Source of the DNA: Azospirillum sp. RU38E
Lineage (GTDB): Bacteria; Pseudomonadota; Alphaproteobacteria; Azospirillales; Azospirillaceae
Direction: 5' to 3'
NCBI RefSeq assembly: GCF_900188385.1
Contig: NZ_FZOI01000001.1
Span: 372,001-436,000 of the forward strand
DNA length: 64,000 bases
Shown: in pieces, positions 8,135 to 17,613 of the stretch
How positions within the stretch are numbered: position 1 is the stretch's first letter
How the letters are laid out: each line of letters starts with the position of its first letter
Position numbers and translations under genes: made by a program
Notes under the pieces: generated by a model
What the model was told of the DNA's origin: nothing
The model's database searches: none
What the model saw: the letters and a program-made list of their open reading frames with translations, nothing else

Positions 8135-10507
8135 ATGTCGCAGTCGCCCTCCTTCGCCTCCCGGCTTGAATATTGGACCTTCCGCCATCGCGGGCTGGTG
8201 CTGGTGATCTTCGCCCTTCTGACCCTGTTCATGGGCTGGCAGGGGGCAAAGCTGCGCGTTGATGCGGGGTTTGAGAAGACCTTGCCGCTCGAACATCCTT
8301 ACATGCAAACTTTTTCCAAGCATATGAAGGAGTTCGGTGGCGCCAACCGCGTGCTGGTGGCCCTGTCGGTGAAGGAAGGCGATATCTATACGCCGGAATT
8401 CATGACCCGGCTGAAGCAGGTGACGGATGCCGTGTTCTTCGTGCCCGGCGTGGACCGGGCCAGCGTCACCAGCCTGTTCACCCCCAATGTCCGCTTCATC
8501 GAAATTGTCGAGGATGGCTTTGCCGGCGGCAATGTCATCCCGGCGGAATTCCAGCCCAATGCCGAATGGCTGCCGATTGTCCGGGAGAATGTGCTGAAAT
8601 CCGGCCAGGTCGGCCGGCTGGTGGCGGAAGATTTCACCGCCGCCCTGGTCAGCGTGCAGTTGGTGGAAACCGACCCGCGCACCGGTGCCAAGCTGGATTA
8701 CATGGCGGTGGCCAAGCAGCTGGAAGAGATCCGCGCCAAGTATGAAGATGGCAAGATCCAGGTGCATATTATCGGCTTTGCCAAGGCGATGGGCGATATT
8801 GCCGATGGGGCGAAAAGCGTGGTGATGTTCTTCGCCATCGCCTTCGTCATCACGGCTGTGCTGGTCTATGGCTATGGCAAAAGCTGGATGATGACCTTTG
8901 CCATGCTGGGCATCTCGCTCTGCACGGTGATCTGGCAGTTCGGCCTGCTGGTGATTCTGGGCTATGGCATTGATCCGCTGTCCATTCTGGTGCCGTTCCT
9001 GGTGTTTGCGATTGCCATTTCGCACGGGGTGCAGAATGTCGGCACCATCACCCAGGAAATCGGCAAGGGGGCGGATGCCGCCACGGCGGCACGCATCAGC
9101 TTTGAACGGTTGCTGATCCCCGGCGCCTCGGCCCTGGTGACCGATGCGCTGGCCTTCGTCACCATCGCCATCATCCAGATCCGCATGATCCAGGAACTGG
9201 CGGTGTCGGCCTCGGTCGGCATGTTGATCATCATCATCACCCATCTCTGGGTGTTGCCGGTGGTGCTGTCCTTCCTGCCGCTGGGCGACAAGTACCGCGC
9301 CCGCGTCTCCGGTCAGGTGGGGCGGTTCGACAAGGTATGGGCTTGGTTCGCCGTGTTCGCCCGGCCCAAGGGTGCCATTGTCATGGTGGTGATCGGGCTG
9401 GTGGTGCTGGGTATTTCCTGGCGGGCGCAGGAAAACATGATTGTCGGCGATACGGAGGCCGGTGTGCCGGAACTCTGGCCCGACAGCCGTTATAACCGCG
9501 ATGCTCAGTTGATCGTCGACCGGTTCGCCATCGGCGTGGATATCATCCAGATCATCGCCGAAACGCATGAGAATGGCTGTATCGACTATAATGTCATCAA
9601 ACAGGTGGATGATTTCACCTGGGCCATGACCAATGTGCCGGGCGTGCAGTCAACCATGTCCATGGCCACCGCCATGAAGACGGTGAATGCCGGCTGGAAC
9701 GAAGGCAATCTGAACTGGCGGGTGCTGCCGCGCAACAGCCAGGTGCTGGTGCGCACGGTGACGCCGATTGAAACCTCCACCGGGTTGCTGAACTCCAACT
9801 GCTCCGTCATGCCGGTGATGGTGTTCACCAAGGATCACAAGGCGGCGACCATCCAGGGCATTGTCGATGCGGTGGAGGCCTATAACAAGGCCAACCCGTC
9901 CGACAGCGTTCAGTTCAAGCTGGCCACCGGCAATGTCGGCGTGATGGCCGCCACGAATGAGGCGGTGATGTCGGCGGAAAAGCCGATGCTGCTGCTGGTT
10001 TACGCCACCGTGGTGCTGTTCTGCGTCATCACTTTCCGGTCTCTGGTCGGCTCGCTGGCCACGGTGCTGCCGCTGATCGTGGTGTCGATCCTGTGCAACG
10101 CCATGATGACCTGGCTGGGTATCGGCTTGAAGATTTCCACCCTGCCGGCGGCGGCGCTGGGCGTGGGCATCGGCGTGGATTATGGGCTTTATATCTTCAA
10201 CCGACTGCAAAGCTATCTGAAGCATGGCTTGAGTTTTGCCGAAGCCTATTACCGTACCTTGCAGGAAACCGGCAGTTCGGTTCTGTTCACCGGCCTGACG
10301 CTGGCGGTGGGCACGGCCACCTGGACCTTCTCTGACCTGAAGTTCCAGGCGGATATGGGCGTGTTGCTCACCTTCATCTTCCTGGCCAACATGATCGGGG
10401 CGGTGGTGCTGCTGCCCGCCGTGGCGGCCCTGCTGTACCGCCTGTTCCCGAAACTGTTCGAAGCGGAAGTACGCCGCGCCTCCAAACGCACCTTCGCCGT
10501 GCACTGA
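8135..10507 (+). CDS. RND superfamily (MMPL-type) transporter
   Basis: A 790-aa inner-membrane protein with the RND duplication: a single N-terminal helix, a large periplasmic loop (about 45-215), five helices, then a second loop and five more helices. Helix segments such as IDPLSILVPFLVFAIAISHG and LGVGIGVDYGLYIFNRL carry the acidic residue expected of proton-coupled RND permeases. At 790 residues it is nearer to the MMPL/HpnN lipid-transport branch than to the approximately 1,000-residue AcrB branch. With the preceding three genes it forms a plausible trans-envelope route for lipids or other hydrophobic compounds; direction and substrate are unknown. Confidence 0.88.
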   Translation: MSQSPSFASRLEYWTFRHRGLVLVIFALLTLFMGWQGAKLRVDAGFEKTLPLEHPYMQTFSKHMKEFGGANRVLVALSVKEGDIYTPEFMTRLKQVTDAVFFVPGVDRASVTSLFTPNVRFIEIVEDGFAGGNVIPAEFQPNAEWLPIVRENVLKSGQVGRLVAEDFTAALVSVQLVETDPRTGAKLDYMAVAKQLEEIRAKYEDGKIQVHIIGFAKAMGDIADGAKSVVMFFAIAFVITAVLVYGYGKSWMMTFAMLGISLCTVIWQFGLLVILGYGIDPLSILVPFLVFAIAISHGVQNVGTITQEIGKGADAATAARISFERLLIPGASALVTDALAFVTIAIIQIRMIQELAVSASVGMLIIIITHLWVLPVVLSFLPLGDKYRARVSGQVGRFDKVWAWFAVFARPKGAIVMVVIGLVVLGISWRAQENMIVGDTEAGVPELWPDSRYNRDAQLIVDRFAIGVDIIQIIAETHENGCIDYNVIKQVDDFTWAMTNVPGVQSTMSMATAMKTVNAGWNEGNLNWRVLPRNSQVLVRTVTPIETSTGLLNSNCSVMPVMVFTKDHKAATIQGIVDAVEAYNKANPSDSVQFKLATGNVGVMAATNEAVMSAEKPMLLLVYATVVLFCVITFRSLVGSLATVLPLIVVSILCNAMMTWLGIGLKISTLPAAALGVGIGVDYGLYIFNRLQSYLKHGLSFAEAYYRTLQETGSSVLFTGLTLAVGTATWTFSDLKFQADMGVLLTFIFLANMIGAVVLLPAVAALLYRLFPKLFEAEVRRASKRTFAVH

Positions 10508-10510
10508 AAG

Positions 10511-10548
10511 AAAAAGGGCCGCGACGTTCACCTGTCGCGGCCCCTTTT
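10511..10548 (+). terminator. Intrinsic terminator after the RND operon
   Basis: A GGGCCGCGAC/GTCGCGGCCC stem with flanking A-run and CTTTT tail lies directly behind the permease stop. It is symmetrical enough to act in both directions. A second hairpin (CCAGGGGCC/GGCCCCTGG, 10561-10582) lies between it and the convergent esterase gene. Confidence 0.85.
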
Positions 10549-10593
10549 CATGTCCGGGGTCCAGGGGCCTCGCGGCCCCTGGGGTTGTAATCC

Positions 10594-12459
10594 TTAAAAT
10601 CCAACCTTCACCCGCGCCGTGAAGGCATGGTCGGTGGCCCGCCCCCCCTCCACCCGGCCATCATAGCCAATCGACACCATCACATTATCCGCCGCCATGC
10701 CGGCAGCCTGCAGGCCCACGGCCAGCCGGTCGCGCTTGCCGGCCCCGGCCTCACCCGTCACCAGCTCCCGGTTGGCGAAGCGGCCGGTGATCAGGCGCCC
10801 GTCATTGGCGAATTCATGTTCATAGGCTATGCGCAGTTGCGGCACGATGGCATGGCCAGCCGCACTCAGCTGTACGCCCAGGCTGCTGACCAGGCTTTCG
10901 GCATTCCAATCATCCCAGGCCAGGGCCAGCGGGCCGCCGCCATTTTCGGCATAGCCTTCGATCCGGGTCTTGGCATAGCGCAGCCCCAGGAAGGGGCCGG
11001 CGGTGAAGCCACCCAGATTGGGGGCATAGCCGACGGTGCCGCCGCCGCCGAAAGTGGTGCCCTTGGTATCACCACCGGCCACGGGGTAAGGGCTGAACTT
11101 GGTCACCCGGTCCAGGTCATAGCGGTCAAAGCTGAAGGACATATAGCCATCCAGCCACAGCGCATCGGCCGCCGCCGTCACATAGGTGGTGATGTTGTAG
11201 GCCTTGCCATTGATGCGGGCCAAATCCTCATCCGTGGTCAGGTCGGCCTTGCCATAGGAGAAGGCGAGGCCGGCCACCACGTGATCATCGACCTGATAAT
11301 CGGCACCGATGCCAACATTGAACCCATCATAATCATAGCCATAGCGCCCCGTGGAGCCCTTGCGCTCACCATCCAGATAGGCGCCGAACGTATAGAGCCC
11401 ATAGCGGCCATCAGTGCCGGCCTGGGCGCTGGTCATATTGACGGAGCCCTGGCCGGTGCGGACGCCGGCCATGCGGGAGCCGACGCCCTGGTTGGCCAGA
11501 TCAAACAGGCGCTGCGCCAGCTCGGTGGCGACATTATTGGCGGCCGGCGCCTCGTAATTGGCGGACAGGGTGCCTTCGACGAACTGCGCCACCACGGCAT
11601 GGGCCGCCTGGGTCGGGTGCAGGGCGTCGAAGAAGACGGTCCCGGCGGTCCCGGCACTGGTGGCGCAGGCGCCCGTGGCCACCAGCGCCCCGTTCGCCCC
11701 GACCGGGGCATAGCAGGGGATGGTGGTATTGGCGAAGCCATAGGCGGCCGGCCGGGCCAGCATGTCACGGAACAGGCTGTTGACATCGACAATGGCAGCG
11801 TTGGCGCCCTGCGCCCGCAAATTGGCCGCGACACTGGAAATGGCGGCGGCGTGCAGGTCGGAAACGGTATTGGCCGAGGCCTTGTCGGCGGCCGACAGGC
11901 CGCTGGTCAGCGGGATGCTGCCCAGCGGGGGCAGGTTCATCAGCACGAAATTCTTCGCCCCGGCTGCCTGCAACCGTCCGGCCTGGGTGGCGACCGCCGT
12001 GGCTGTGGCGGTGACAGCCGCCTGTGCGGCGGCACTGGGGTTGGCCTGCGGTTCGGTCAGCACGGCGATGTAATCATTGCCGCCGATCCAGATGCCGACC
12101 AGCCGGTCCGACGGGATGGCGCTGTTTGTCGCCAGATAGGCTGAGACCTGCGCCGTCAGGTCGATGGGGCTGGTGCGGGTGGCGCGGGCACCGCCATAGG
12201 CGCGGCTGTTCAGCGTGGTGCCGGTATTGGCGGCATAGGTTTCCGCCCAGACGGGGCCATTGCTGAAGCGGCCATTGACGTAAGGCGCGCCCGGACGCGA
12301 GGCCGGGCTGAGATTCTTCAGATTGTCGGTATCGCTGAGGCTGTCGCCAAAGACCAGCAGCGAGGAATAATCCAGCGATTGCGCCAATGCGGGGGCCGTC
12401 ATGGCGCAAGACAGAAGGGCAGCCAGAGCGGTGCCGCCCAGCAGACGGGTATTCATCAA
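10594..12459 (-). CDS. GDSL lipase/esterase autotransporter
   Basis: A 621-aa EstA-like protein. It has a signal peptide (cleavage near ALAQS, residue 27), then an SGNH/GDSL hydrolase domain: FGDSLSDT with the nucleophilic Ser about residue 40, GGNDY for the oxyanion Asn, and FFDALHPTQAAH holding the Asp/His pair. From about residue 340 a type V autotransporter beta-domain follows, ending in the usual aromatic residue (KVGF). The enzyme is expected to be displayed on the outer surface and to hydrolyse esters or lipids. It is transcribed alone, convergent to the RND operon. Confidence 0.92.
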   Translation of the reverse strand: MMNTRLLGGTALAALLSCAMTAPALAQSLDYSSLLVFGDSLSDTDNLKNLSPASRPGAPYVNGRFSNGPVWAETYAANTGTTLNSRAYGGARATRTSPIDLTAQVSAYLATNSAIPSDRLVGIWIGGNDYIAVLTEPQANPSAAAQAAVTATATAVATQAGRLQAAGAKNFVLMNLPPLGSIPLTSGLSAADKASANTVSDLHAAAISSVAANLRAQGANAAIVDVNSLFRDMLARPAAYGFANTTIPCYAPVGANGALVATGACATSAGTAGTVFFDALHPTQAAHAVVAQFVEGTLSANYEAPAANNVATELAQRLFDLANQGVGSRMAGVRTGQGSVNMTSAQAGTDGRYGLYTFGAYLDGERKGSTGRYGYDYDGFNVGIGADYQVDDHVVAGLAFSYGKADLTTDEDLARINGKAYNITTYVTAAADALWLDGYMSFSFDRYDLDRVTKFSPYPVAGGDTKGTTFGGGGTVGYAPNLGGFTAGPFLGLRYAKTRIEGYAENGGGPLALAWDDWNAESLVSSLGVQLSAAGHAIVPQLRIAYEHEFANDGRLITGRFANRELVTGEAGAGKRDRLAVGLQAAGMAADNVMVSIGYDGRVEGGRATDHAFTARVKVGF

Positions 12460-12666
12460 TATATCCTCCCAGCGCCGGGCTGCTTGGGTGCGCCCGTTTG
12501 TGACAGTTCAACGCTACGCAGCTTCGGTGCCGCAGGGAAGGGGGTGACGTAACGGAAGGTGTGGGTTTTCCGAATGATTTCCGTTACCTGATACCTTGCG
12601 GCCACAAAGGCCGCTTCCCATGTGCAGGGAGCGCCGATCCGGCGTGTTGCATTGGGGGGAAATACC

Positions 12667-12987
12667 ATGCTGGTTGTGACCACCGATCAGATCGAGGGCC
12701 ATCCGGTTCGCCAATATCTGGGCCTGGTAACGGGTGAGGCGATCCTGGGTGTCAATGTCTTCAAGGATTTCTTTGCCGGCATTACCGATATTGTCGGTGG
12801 CCGTTCCGGTGCCTATCAGTCAGCGCTGCGCGATGCCCGTGAACATGCGCTGGCCGACCTGATCGACGCCGCCCAGCGCCTGGGGGCCGATGCCGTGGTG
12901 GGCGTGGATATGGATTACGAGGTGCTGGGCCGGGAAAATGGCATGTTGATGGTGTCCATCAACGGCACGGCGGTGAAGCTGAGCTGA
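12667..12987 (+). CDS. YbjQ/UPF0145 family protein
   Basis: A 106-aa protein starting at ATG 12667 behind GGGGGAAA. It matches the YbjQ/UPF0145 pattern: [12 protein letters not shown] at the start, [12 protein letters not shown], a central [17 protein letters not shown] helix and [17 protein letters not shown]. Members form pentamer-like beta-rich assemblies and have been called putative heavy-metal-binding proteins, but no activity is established. It is divergent from the esterase gene. Confidence 0.88.
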   Translation: MLVVTTDQIEGHPVRQYLGLVTGEAILGVNVFKDFFAGITDIVGGRSGAYQSALRDAREHALADLIDAAQRLGADAVVGVDMDYEVLGRENGMLMVSINGTAVKLS

Positions 12988-13073
12988 TCCTCGGTCGGCC
13001 TGATCGCGGTTCCCGTCTTCCTGCTGAACGCTTGGGAGACCGGAACCGCGTTTGGGGACTTGCGGGCAGGGGA

Positions 13074-13409
13074 TCAGCGGCTGACGATCTGCCAGCCCTT
13101 ATCCCCCTTGATGAAGGCCTGCTCCGTCGTCTGTTCACTTTCCCCGATCACGGGGATTTTCATCTTGATGGTGAAGGAACAGATGATGGCCGTCGAATCC
13201 GGTCTCTCCTTGCACTGATGCTTGGTCAGATCCAGGATTTCCATCTTCTGGCCGGTCAGCCCGCCCAACAGGCCGTTCACGCCCTGGGCCTGCTGTTCAA
13301 ACGCCTTGCGTATATCCCCTTCCGATGGTTCGGACGCGCCGCAGCCGGCCAGCAACAGGCCCATCAAGGGCAGGGGGGCAAGGAACCTGATATTCATTCT
13401 GGGCAACAT
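13074..13409 (-). CDS. Small predicted lipoprotein
   Basis: A 111-aa protein. I chose the ATG at 13409 because GGGAG lies four bases before it; a second ATG at 13397 would shorten the leader by four residues. The leader ends in the lipobox LLAGC, so the mature protein would be a lipid-anchored domain of about 88 residues. This domain has QGVNGLLGGLTGQKMEIL, two further cysteines (HQCKE and IICSF) and a C-terminal GDKGWQIVSR typical of small fold-alike periplasmic proteins. I do not recognise a named family. Confidence 0.78.
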   Translation of the reverse strand: MLPRMNIRFLAPLPLMGLLLAGCGASEPSEGDIRKAFEQQAQGVNGLLGGLTGQKMEILDLTKHQCKERPDSTAIICSFTIKMKIPVIGESEQTTEQAFIKGDKGWQIVSR

Positions 13410-13477
13410 ACAACTCCCGGCTGGTGTGGCGCGGGCAGCATGGGGAGGAGCGTGCAGCAAAGCAACAAATCGAATGA

Positions 13478-13503
13478 TAAAAGTGGGGGCTGGCCGCCCC
13501 CAC
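13478..13503 (-). terminator. Intrinsic terminator of the cytochrome c gene
   Basis: Read on the minus strand, GTGGGGGC/GCCCCCAC forms an 8-bp stem followed by TTTTAT, 53 bases behind the cytochrome stop codon. Confidence 0.8.
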
Positions 13504-13555
13504 CTATTATGATACGCGCATTTCGGCGGGCAAAAGCGATTGCCGGAAGCGGCCT

Positions 13556-13948
13556 TTACTTGGTCGCCTGTTCCAGATAGGCGATCAGGTCGGCGCGGTC
13601 TTCCGGGTTGGGCACGCCGGGGAAAGCCATCTTGTTGCCGGGCAGGAAGGCCTGCGGCTTGGTCAGCCACTGGTCCAGCTTGTCCTGGCTCCAGACAAAA
13701 TCCGCCTTCTTCAGCGCGTCGGAATAGGCAAAGCCTTCAATGCTGGCGGTGTGACGGCCGAACAGGCCGTGCAGCGGCGGACCAACCTTCTTGGGTGCGT
13801 TGGCCTCCACCGCGTGGCAGACCTTGCAGCGGGCGAAGACCTTTTCACCCTTGGCCGGGTCACCGGCGGCCTGGGCGGCGGTGATGCCGGCGGTCAGGGC
13901 CAGGGCGGTGGTCAAGGCAGTGATCATCATGCGGGCGGGGGTACGCAT
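13556..13948 (-). CDS. Class I c-type cytochrome
   Basis: A 130-aa exported cytochrome. The signal peptide ends near AQAAGD (residue 28). The haem site is C41-K-V-C44-H45 and the distal ligand is Met107 in GNKMAFPG; KVGPPLHGLFGR is the standard loop of cytochrome c2/c552-like proteins. It is probably a soluble periplasmic electron carrier. The gene follows ychF on the same strand after a 168-base gap containing a strong hairpin, so it need not be cotranscribed. Confidence 0.93.
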   Translation of the reverse strand: MRTPARMMITALTTALALTAGITAAQAAGDPAKGEKVFARCKVCHAVEANAPKKVGPPLHGLFGRHTASIEGFAYSDALKKADFVWSQDKLDQWLTKPQAFLPGNKMAFPGVPNPEDRADLIAYLEQATK

Positions 13949-14051
13949 AGGGATTAGGCTCCATTCTTATTGAAGCGCTATTTTATCCCCCGTTCCCACC
14001 CGCCGGTCAATGCGACCAAGAGCGCGTATCGTCTTATCGCCAAAGTACTTG

Positions 14052-14090
14052 TACCGGCTGGTTGCAGAATGGTTCTGCAACCAGCCGGTA
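14052..14090. repeat. Solo perfect 18-bp hairpin
   Basis: TACCGGCTGGTTGCAGAA and its exact complement flank a TGG loop. There is no T-run, so it is not a normal terminator. Its TACC...GGTA ends and length resemble the terminal hairpins of the intergenic repeat family described at 38991, 45382 and 53275, so it may be a detached arm of that family. Confidence 0.7.
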
Positions 14091-14116
14091 TATCCCGCCT
14101 CTGTCAGCGGCCGGTA

Positions 14117-15214
14117 TCAGACATTGAAGCGGAAATGGAAGATGTCGCCATCCTGGACCAGATATTCCTTACCTTCCATGCGCATCTTGCCGGCTTCCTT
14201 ACAGCCGACTTCGCCGCCCAGGGTGACATAGGAATTATAGTCGATGGTTTCCGCCTTGATGAAGCCGCGCTCGAAATCCGTGTGGATGACGCCGGCGGCT
14301 TCCGGGGCCTTGGCACCCTTGCGCACGGTCCAGGCGCGGGCTTCCTTCGGGCCGACGGTGAAGAAGGTCAGCAGGCCCAGCAGGCTGTAACCGGCGCGGA
14401 TCAGCCGGTTCAGGCCCGGCTCTTCCAGCCCCAGCGATTGCAGATAATCCAGCTTGTCCGCCTCGGCCAGCTGCGACAGTTCCGCCTCGATCGCGGCGGA
14501 GATCACGACGCTGCCGGCACCCTGGCGGGCGGCCATTTCGGCCACCTTGGCGGACAGTGAATTGCCGCTGCCGGCCGATTCCTCTTCCACATTGCAGACA
14601 TAGAGCACGGGCTTGCCGGTCAGCAGCGCCATCTGCTTGAAGGCATCGCGCTCCTCGTTGGAGACCTCCACCGTGCGGGCGGGCTTGCCCTCCCGCAGCA
14701 CGGCCAGCACGCGTTCCATCAGGTCGGACAGGGCCTTGGCGTCCTTGTCGCCGCCCTTGGCCTTCTTCTGCAACGGCGGCAGGCGCTTTTCCAGGCTTTC
14801 CATGTCGGCCAGCATCAGCTCCGTCTCCACCGTCTCCGCATCGCGGACGGGGTCGATGGAGCCTTCGACATGGGTGATGTCGCCATCTTCAAAGCAGCGC
14901 AGCACATGGACGATGGCGTCCACTTCACGGATATTGGCCAGGAACTGGTTGCCCAGCCCTTCACCCTTCGACGCGCCACGCACCAGGCCGGCAATATCGA
15001 CGAATTCCAGCTGGGTGGGCACCGTCTTTTGCGACTTGGCGATTTCCACCAGCTTGTCCAGGCGCGGGTCGGGCACACCGACGCGGCCGACATTCGGCTC
15101 AATCGTGCAGAACGGGTAATTCGCGGCCTCGGCCGCGGCCGTGCTGGTCAGCGCGTTGAACAGGGTGGACTTGCCGACATTGGGCAGGCCGACGATGCCG
15201 CAATTAAATCCCAT
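14117..15214 (-). CDS. ychF: Redox-regulated ATPase YchF (OLA1 family)
   Basis: A 365-aa Obg-related ATPase of usual family length. The P-loop GLPNVGKST begins at residue 8, followed by the switch region, DIAGLVRGASKGEGLGNQF and the coiled-coil finger around residues 130-190. The C-terminal TGS domain ends with the family's EYLVQDGDIFHFRFNV. YchF/OLA1 proteins prefer ATP to GTP and interact with ribosomes and stress pathways. Next to the oxidative-stress genes downstream this is only suggestive. Confidence 0.97.
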   Translation of the reverse strand: MGFNCGIVGLPNVGKSTLFNALTSTAAAEAANYPFCTIEPNVGRVGVPDPRLDKLVEIAKSQKTVPTQLEFVDIAGLVRGASKGEGLGNQFLANIREVDAIVHVLRCFEDGDITHVEGSIDPVRDAETVETELMLADMESLEKRLPPLQKKAKGGDKDAKALSDLMERVLAVLREGKPARTVEVSNEERDAFKQMALLTGKPVLYVCNVEEESAGSGNSLSAKVAEMAARQGAGSVVISAAIEAELSQLAEADKLDYLQSLGLEEPGLNRLIRAGYSLLGLLTFFTVGPKEARAWTVRKGAKAPEAAGVIHTDFERGFIKAETIDYNSYVTLGGEVGCKEAGKMRMEGKEYLVQDGDIFHFRFNV

Positions 15215-15300
15215 GGGTGGTACTTCGCTGCTTTGGATGGTTCAGGATTGGTACCGGTTATGGGCGATTGCGGCGTTGAAAGCAAATGACAGGGCTGCAA

Positions 15301-15342
15301 GGCGGTCCGGCAGTGGGATGCCCCCCCGGCTGCCGGACCGCC
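15301..15342 (-). terminator. Hairpin downstream of the TonB receptor gene
   Basis: GGCGGTCCGGCAG pairs over 13 bp with CTGCCGGACCGCC, nine bases behind the receptor stop. No strong T-run follows, so it may be Rho-independent only in part. Confidence 0.55.
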
Positions 15343-15350
15343 CCAACCCA

Positions 15351-17489
15351 TCAGAACTGCTTGCGCAGTTCGATGAACCAGGTGCGCGGTTCACCGGGGA
15401 AGTGGCCGTTATGCAGGGTGAAGCCAGAGGCGGCATATTCCTTGTTGAAGATATTCTTCACCCGGAACATCGCCTCGGCAAAGCCCAGATCGGTGATGAT
15501 GGAGGCATCGAAGATCGTATAGGGCTTCACCGTCTGTCCCCCCAGGCTGACCCGCTGGGAGACATATTCGCCGCCAAAGGCAAAGGCGGTGTTGATTTCC
15601 TGCACCTGATACCGGGTCCAGAAACCAACCTTGTTGCGCGGCGCATTGGCAAAGCGGTTGCCCACGGCGTTGGTCAGGCTCTGCCCCGGCACGGTGCCGG
15701 TGATCTTGGTATCATTATAGCCGTAATTGGCGGTGAACACCCAATCCGGCGTGATGTCGGTGGACAGGTCCAGCTCAAAGCCCTTGGACGTCACCTCCCC
15801 GATGGGGGAAAGCGGGTTGACACCATTGACCGGCGGCTTGGTCGTGTCGGTCTGCAGCATGTTTTCCCGCACGATGCGGTAAACCGCACCATTGGCCTGA
15901 ATGCGTCCCCCCAGCAGCGCCGTCTTCACGCCGGCTTCCACCTGCTTGCCGGTGATCGGGTCGAACGGGCCGCCGGCATTGCTGTCCTGGTTGGCCACGG
16001 ATTGCGGTTCAAAGCTGGTGGACCAGCTGGCATAGACCGACACATCATCCACGGGCTTGTAGATCAGGCCGGCGCGCCAGGAGTAATCCCCGTCGGCATA
16101 ATCGGTGCCGTTCACCCGGTTGGTATCGGTGAAATGGTCATAGCGCACACCGGCGATCACATCCCACTGCTCGGTCAGGCTGATCTGATCCTGCAGGTAG
16201 ATGCCTTCCCGCTCCGCCCTGGTATCGGTCGGGGTATAGGGGCGGTTGGCGAAATAGGCGGCATAGCTGGCGCCAGAGGTCAGGCCATAGACACGGTTGG
16301 TCAGGCTGGCATCGGGCACCGGCCCGCGTGAAGCCTGGGTGGGGGCGATGCGGCTCAGCAGCAGCGAATCCTCCCGGTACCAGTCAGCACCAAACAGGAT
16401 CTTGTGGCCAATGCTGCCGGTTTCGGCATCGGCGATCAGGTTGGCGGCCAACGCCAGCCCATCGCCCTTGCGCCGCTGGTCGCGGAATTCCCGCCGCACC
16501 ATGTCGGGGATGCCATCGCGGTTGCTGTCATAGGTGCCGCGCGGCTCGTGGTAATTCTGCAGCTCCTCCGCCTTGAACCAGCGGATGCCGGCATCCAGGC
16601 GGATCGTGTCGGTGATCCGCGCATCCAGCTTGGCCTGCAGCACGTTGGAGGTCAGCTTGGAATAATCGGTCGGTTCATTATGGTTCCAGCTGATCGGCCC
16701 CAGATAGACGCCGGCATCGCTGACCGGGATACCGCGCAGCCGGTTGGCCGGCAGGGCCTGATCGAAATGGATGGCCTGCAGGGTCAGCTTGATATCATCC
16801 GTCAGTTTAATGCCCAGGCTGGCATCACCGATCTTGCTGTCGCTGCCGGCGCCGATGCGGAAACTGTCCATCTTCTCGTAGAAGGCACCCACGCGGTAGG
16901 TGAAGCGCCCCGCTGCATCCGCCGGGCCGGACAGTTCCGCCGACCCGCCGATGCGGCCATAATTGCCGGCTGTCAGGCGCACATCGCCTCGGAATTCCTC
17001 GGTCGGCCCCTTGGTGACATAGTTGATGGTGCCACCGGGTGCGGCTGGGCCATAGAGCATCCCGGCCGGGCCCTTCAGCACTTCCACCCGTTCGATATTG
17101 AACAGCTGCGGCACGGCGAAGCCGATGAACGGGTCGCCCCGCATCCCGTCATAATAATTCTGTTCCTGGCGGAAACCGCGGAAGGTGACGCCGCCATAGG
17201 TGAAATAGCTGACGCCGGAGATATTGCGATAAAGGTCGATGACGTTGCGGGCCCCCATATCGCGGATCATCTCCTCATTGATGACCTGCACGGCCTGAGG
17301 GATATCCAGGATATTGGCTGGCATCTTGCCGATGCTGGTTTCTTCCACCCGGTACAGCCGCTGCACGCGGCCGGTGACGATGATTTCCTCCACCGGGCTG
17401 GCTTCGGCCACCTGTTGCGCCTGGGCGGGGGCCAGAAACGTCAAGGCCGGCACCAGGGCGGCGCCGGCCATCAGCAAGGCTGCTCGCAT
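15351..17489 (-). CDS. TonB-dependent siderophore receptor
   Basis: A 712-aa outer-membrane receptor. The signal peptide ends near APAQAQQ (residue 25). A TonB-box-like segment EEIIVTGRVQ follows, then the plug domain (about 45-170) with LDIPQAVQVINEEMIRD and VEVLKGPAGMLYGPAAPGGTINYVTK, features of the ferrichrome/hydroxamate siderophore receptor group. The barrel runs to the C-terminus and ends in Phe. It should import a ferric siderophore using TonB energy. No siderophore biosynthesis genes accompany it, so it may take up a foreign siderophore. Confidence 0.93.
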   Translation of the reverse strand: MRAALLMAGAALVPALTFLAPAQAQQVAEASPVEEIIVTGRVQRLYRVEETSIGKMPANILDIPQAVQVINEEMIRDMGARNVIDLYRNISGVSYFTYGGVTFRGFRQEQNYYDGMRGDPFIGFAVPQLFNIERVEVLKGPAGMLYGPAAPGGTINYVTKGPTEEFRGDVRLTAGNYGRIGGSAELSGPADAAGRFTYRVGAFYEKMDSFRIGAGSDSKIGDASLGIKLTDDIKLTLQAIHFDQALPANRLRGIPVSDAGVYLGPISWNHNEPTDYSKLTSNVLQAKLDARITDTIRLDAGIRWFKAEELQNYHEPRGTYDSNRDGIPDMVRREFRDQRRKGDGLALAANLIADAETGSIGHKILFGADWYREDSLLLSRIAPTQASRGPVPDASLTNRVYGLTSGASYAAYFANRPYTPTDTRAEREGIYLQDQISLTEQWDVIAGVRYDHFTDTNRVNGTDYADGDYSWRAGLIYKPVDDVSVYASWSTSFEPQSVANQDSNAGGPFDPITGKQVEAGVKTALLGGRIQANGAVYRIVRENMLQTDTTKPPVNGVNPLSPIGEVTSKGFELDLSTDITPDWVFTANYGYNDTKITGTVPGQSLTNAVGNRFANAPRNKVGFWTRYQVQEINTAFAFGGEYVSQRVSLGGQTVKPYTIFDASIITDLGFAEAMFRVKNIFNKEYAASGFTLHNGHFPGEPRTWFIELRKQF

Positions 17490-17549
17490 GTCACTCTTCC
17501 CACTGTCTTTTATGCGAAATCTCTTCGCCAGTGGTTTAGGGAGTGCTCA

Positions 17550-17576
17550 TATTGCGAGTCAATATTAATTGCATAT
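17550..17576. promoter_or_regulatory. Possible Fur/Irr-type operator before the TonB receptor
   Basis: An AT-rich imperfect dyad, ATTGCGAGTCAA followed by TATTAATTGCAT, lies about 60 bases upstream of the receptor start in otherwise GC-rich DNA. Its ATTGC...GCAAT ends fit the general shape of alphaproteobacterial iron-regulator sites. This is motif similarity only. Confidence 0.45.
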
Positions 17577-17613
17577 CGGCGTAGGTGCCATGCGCGGGGT
17601 GCGTCTTCGCCGG

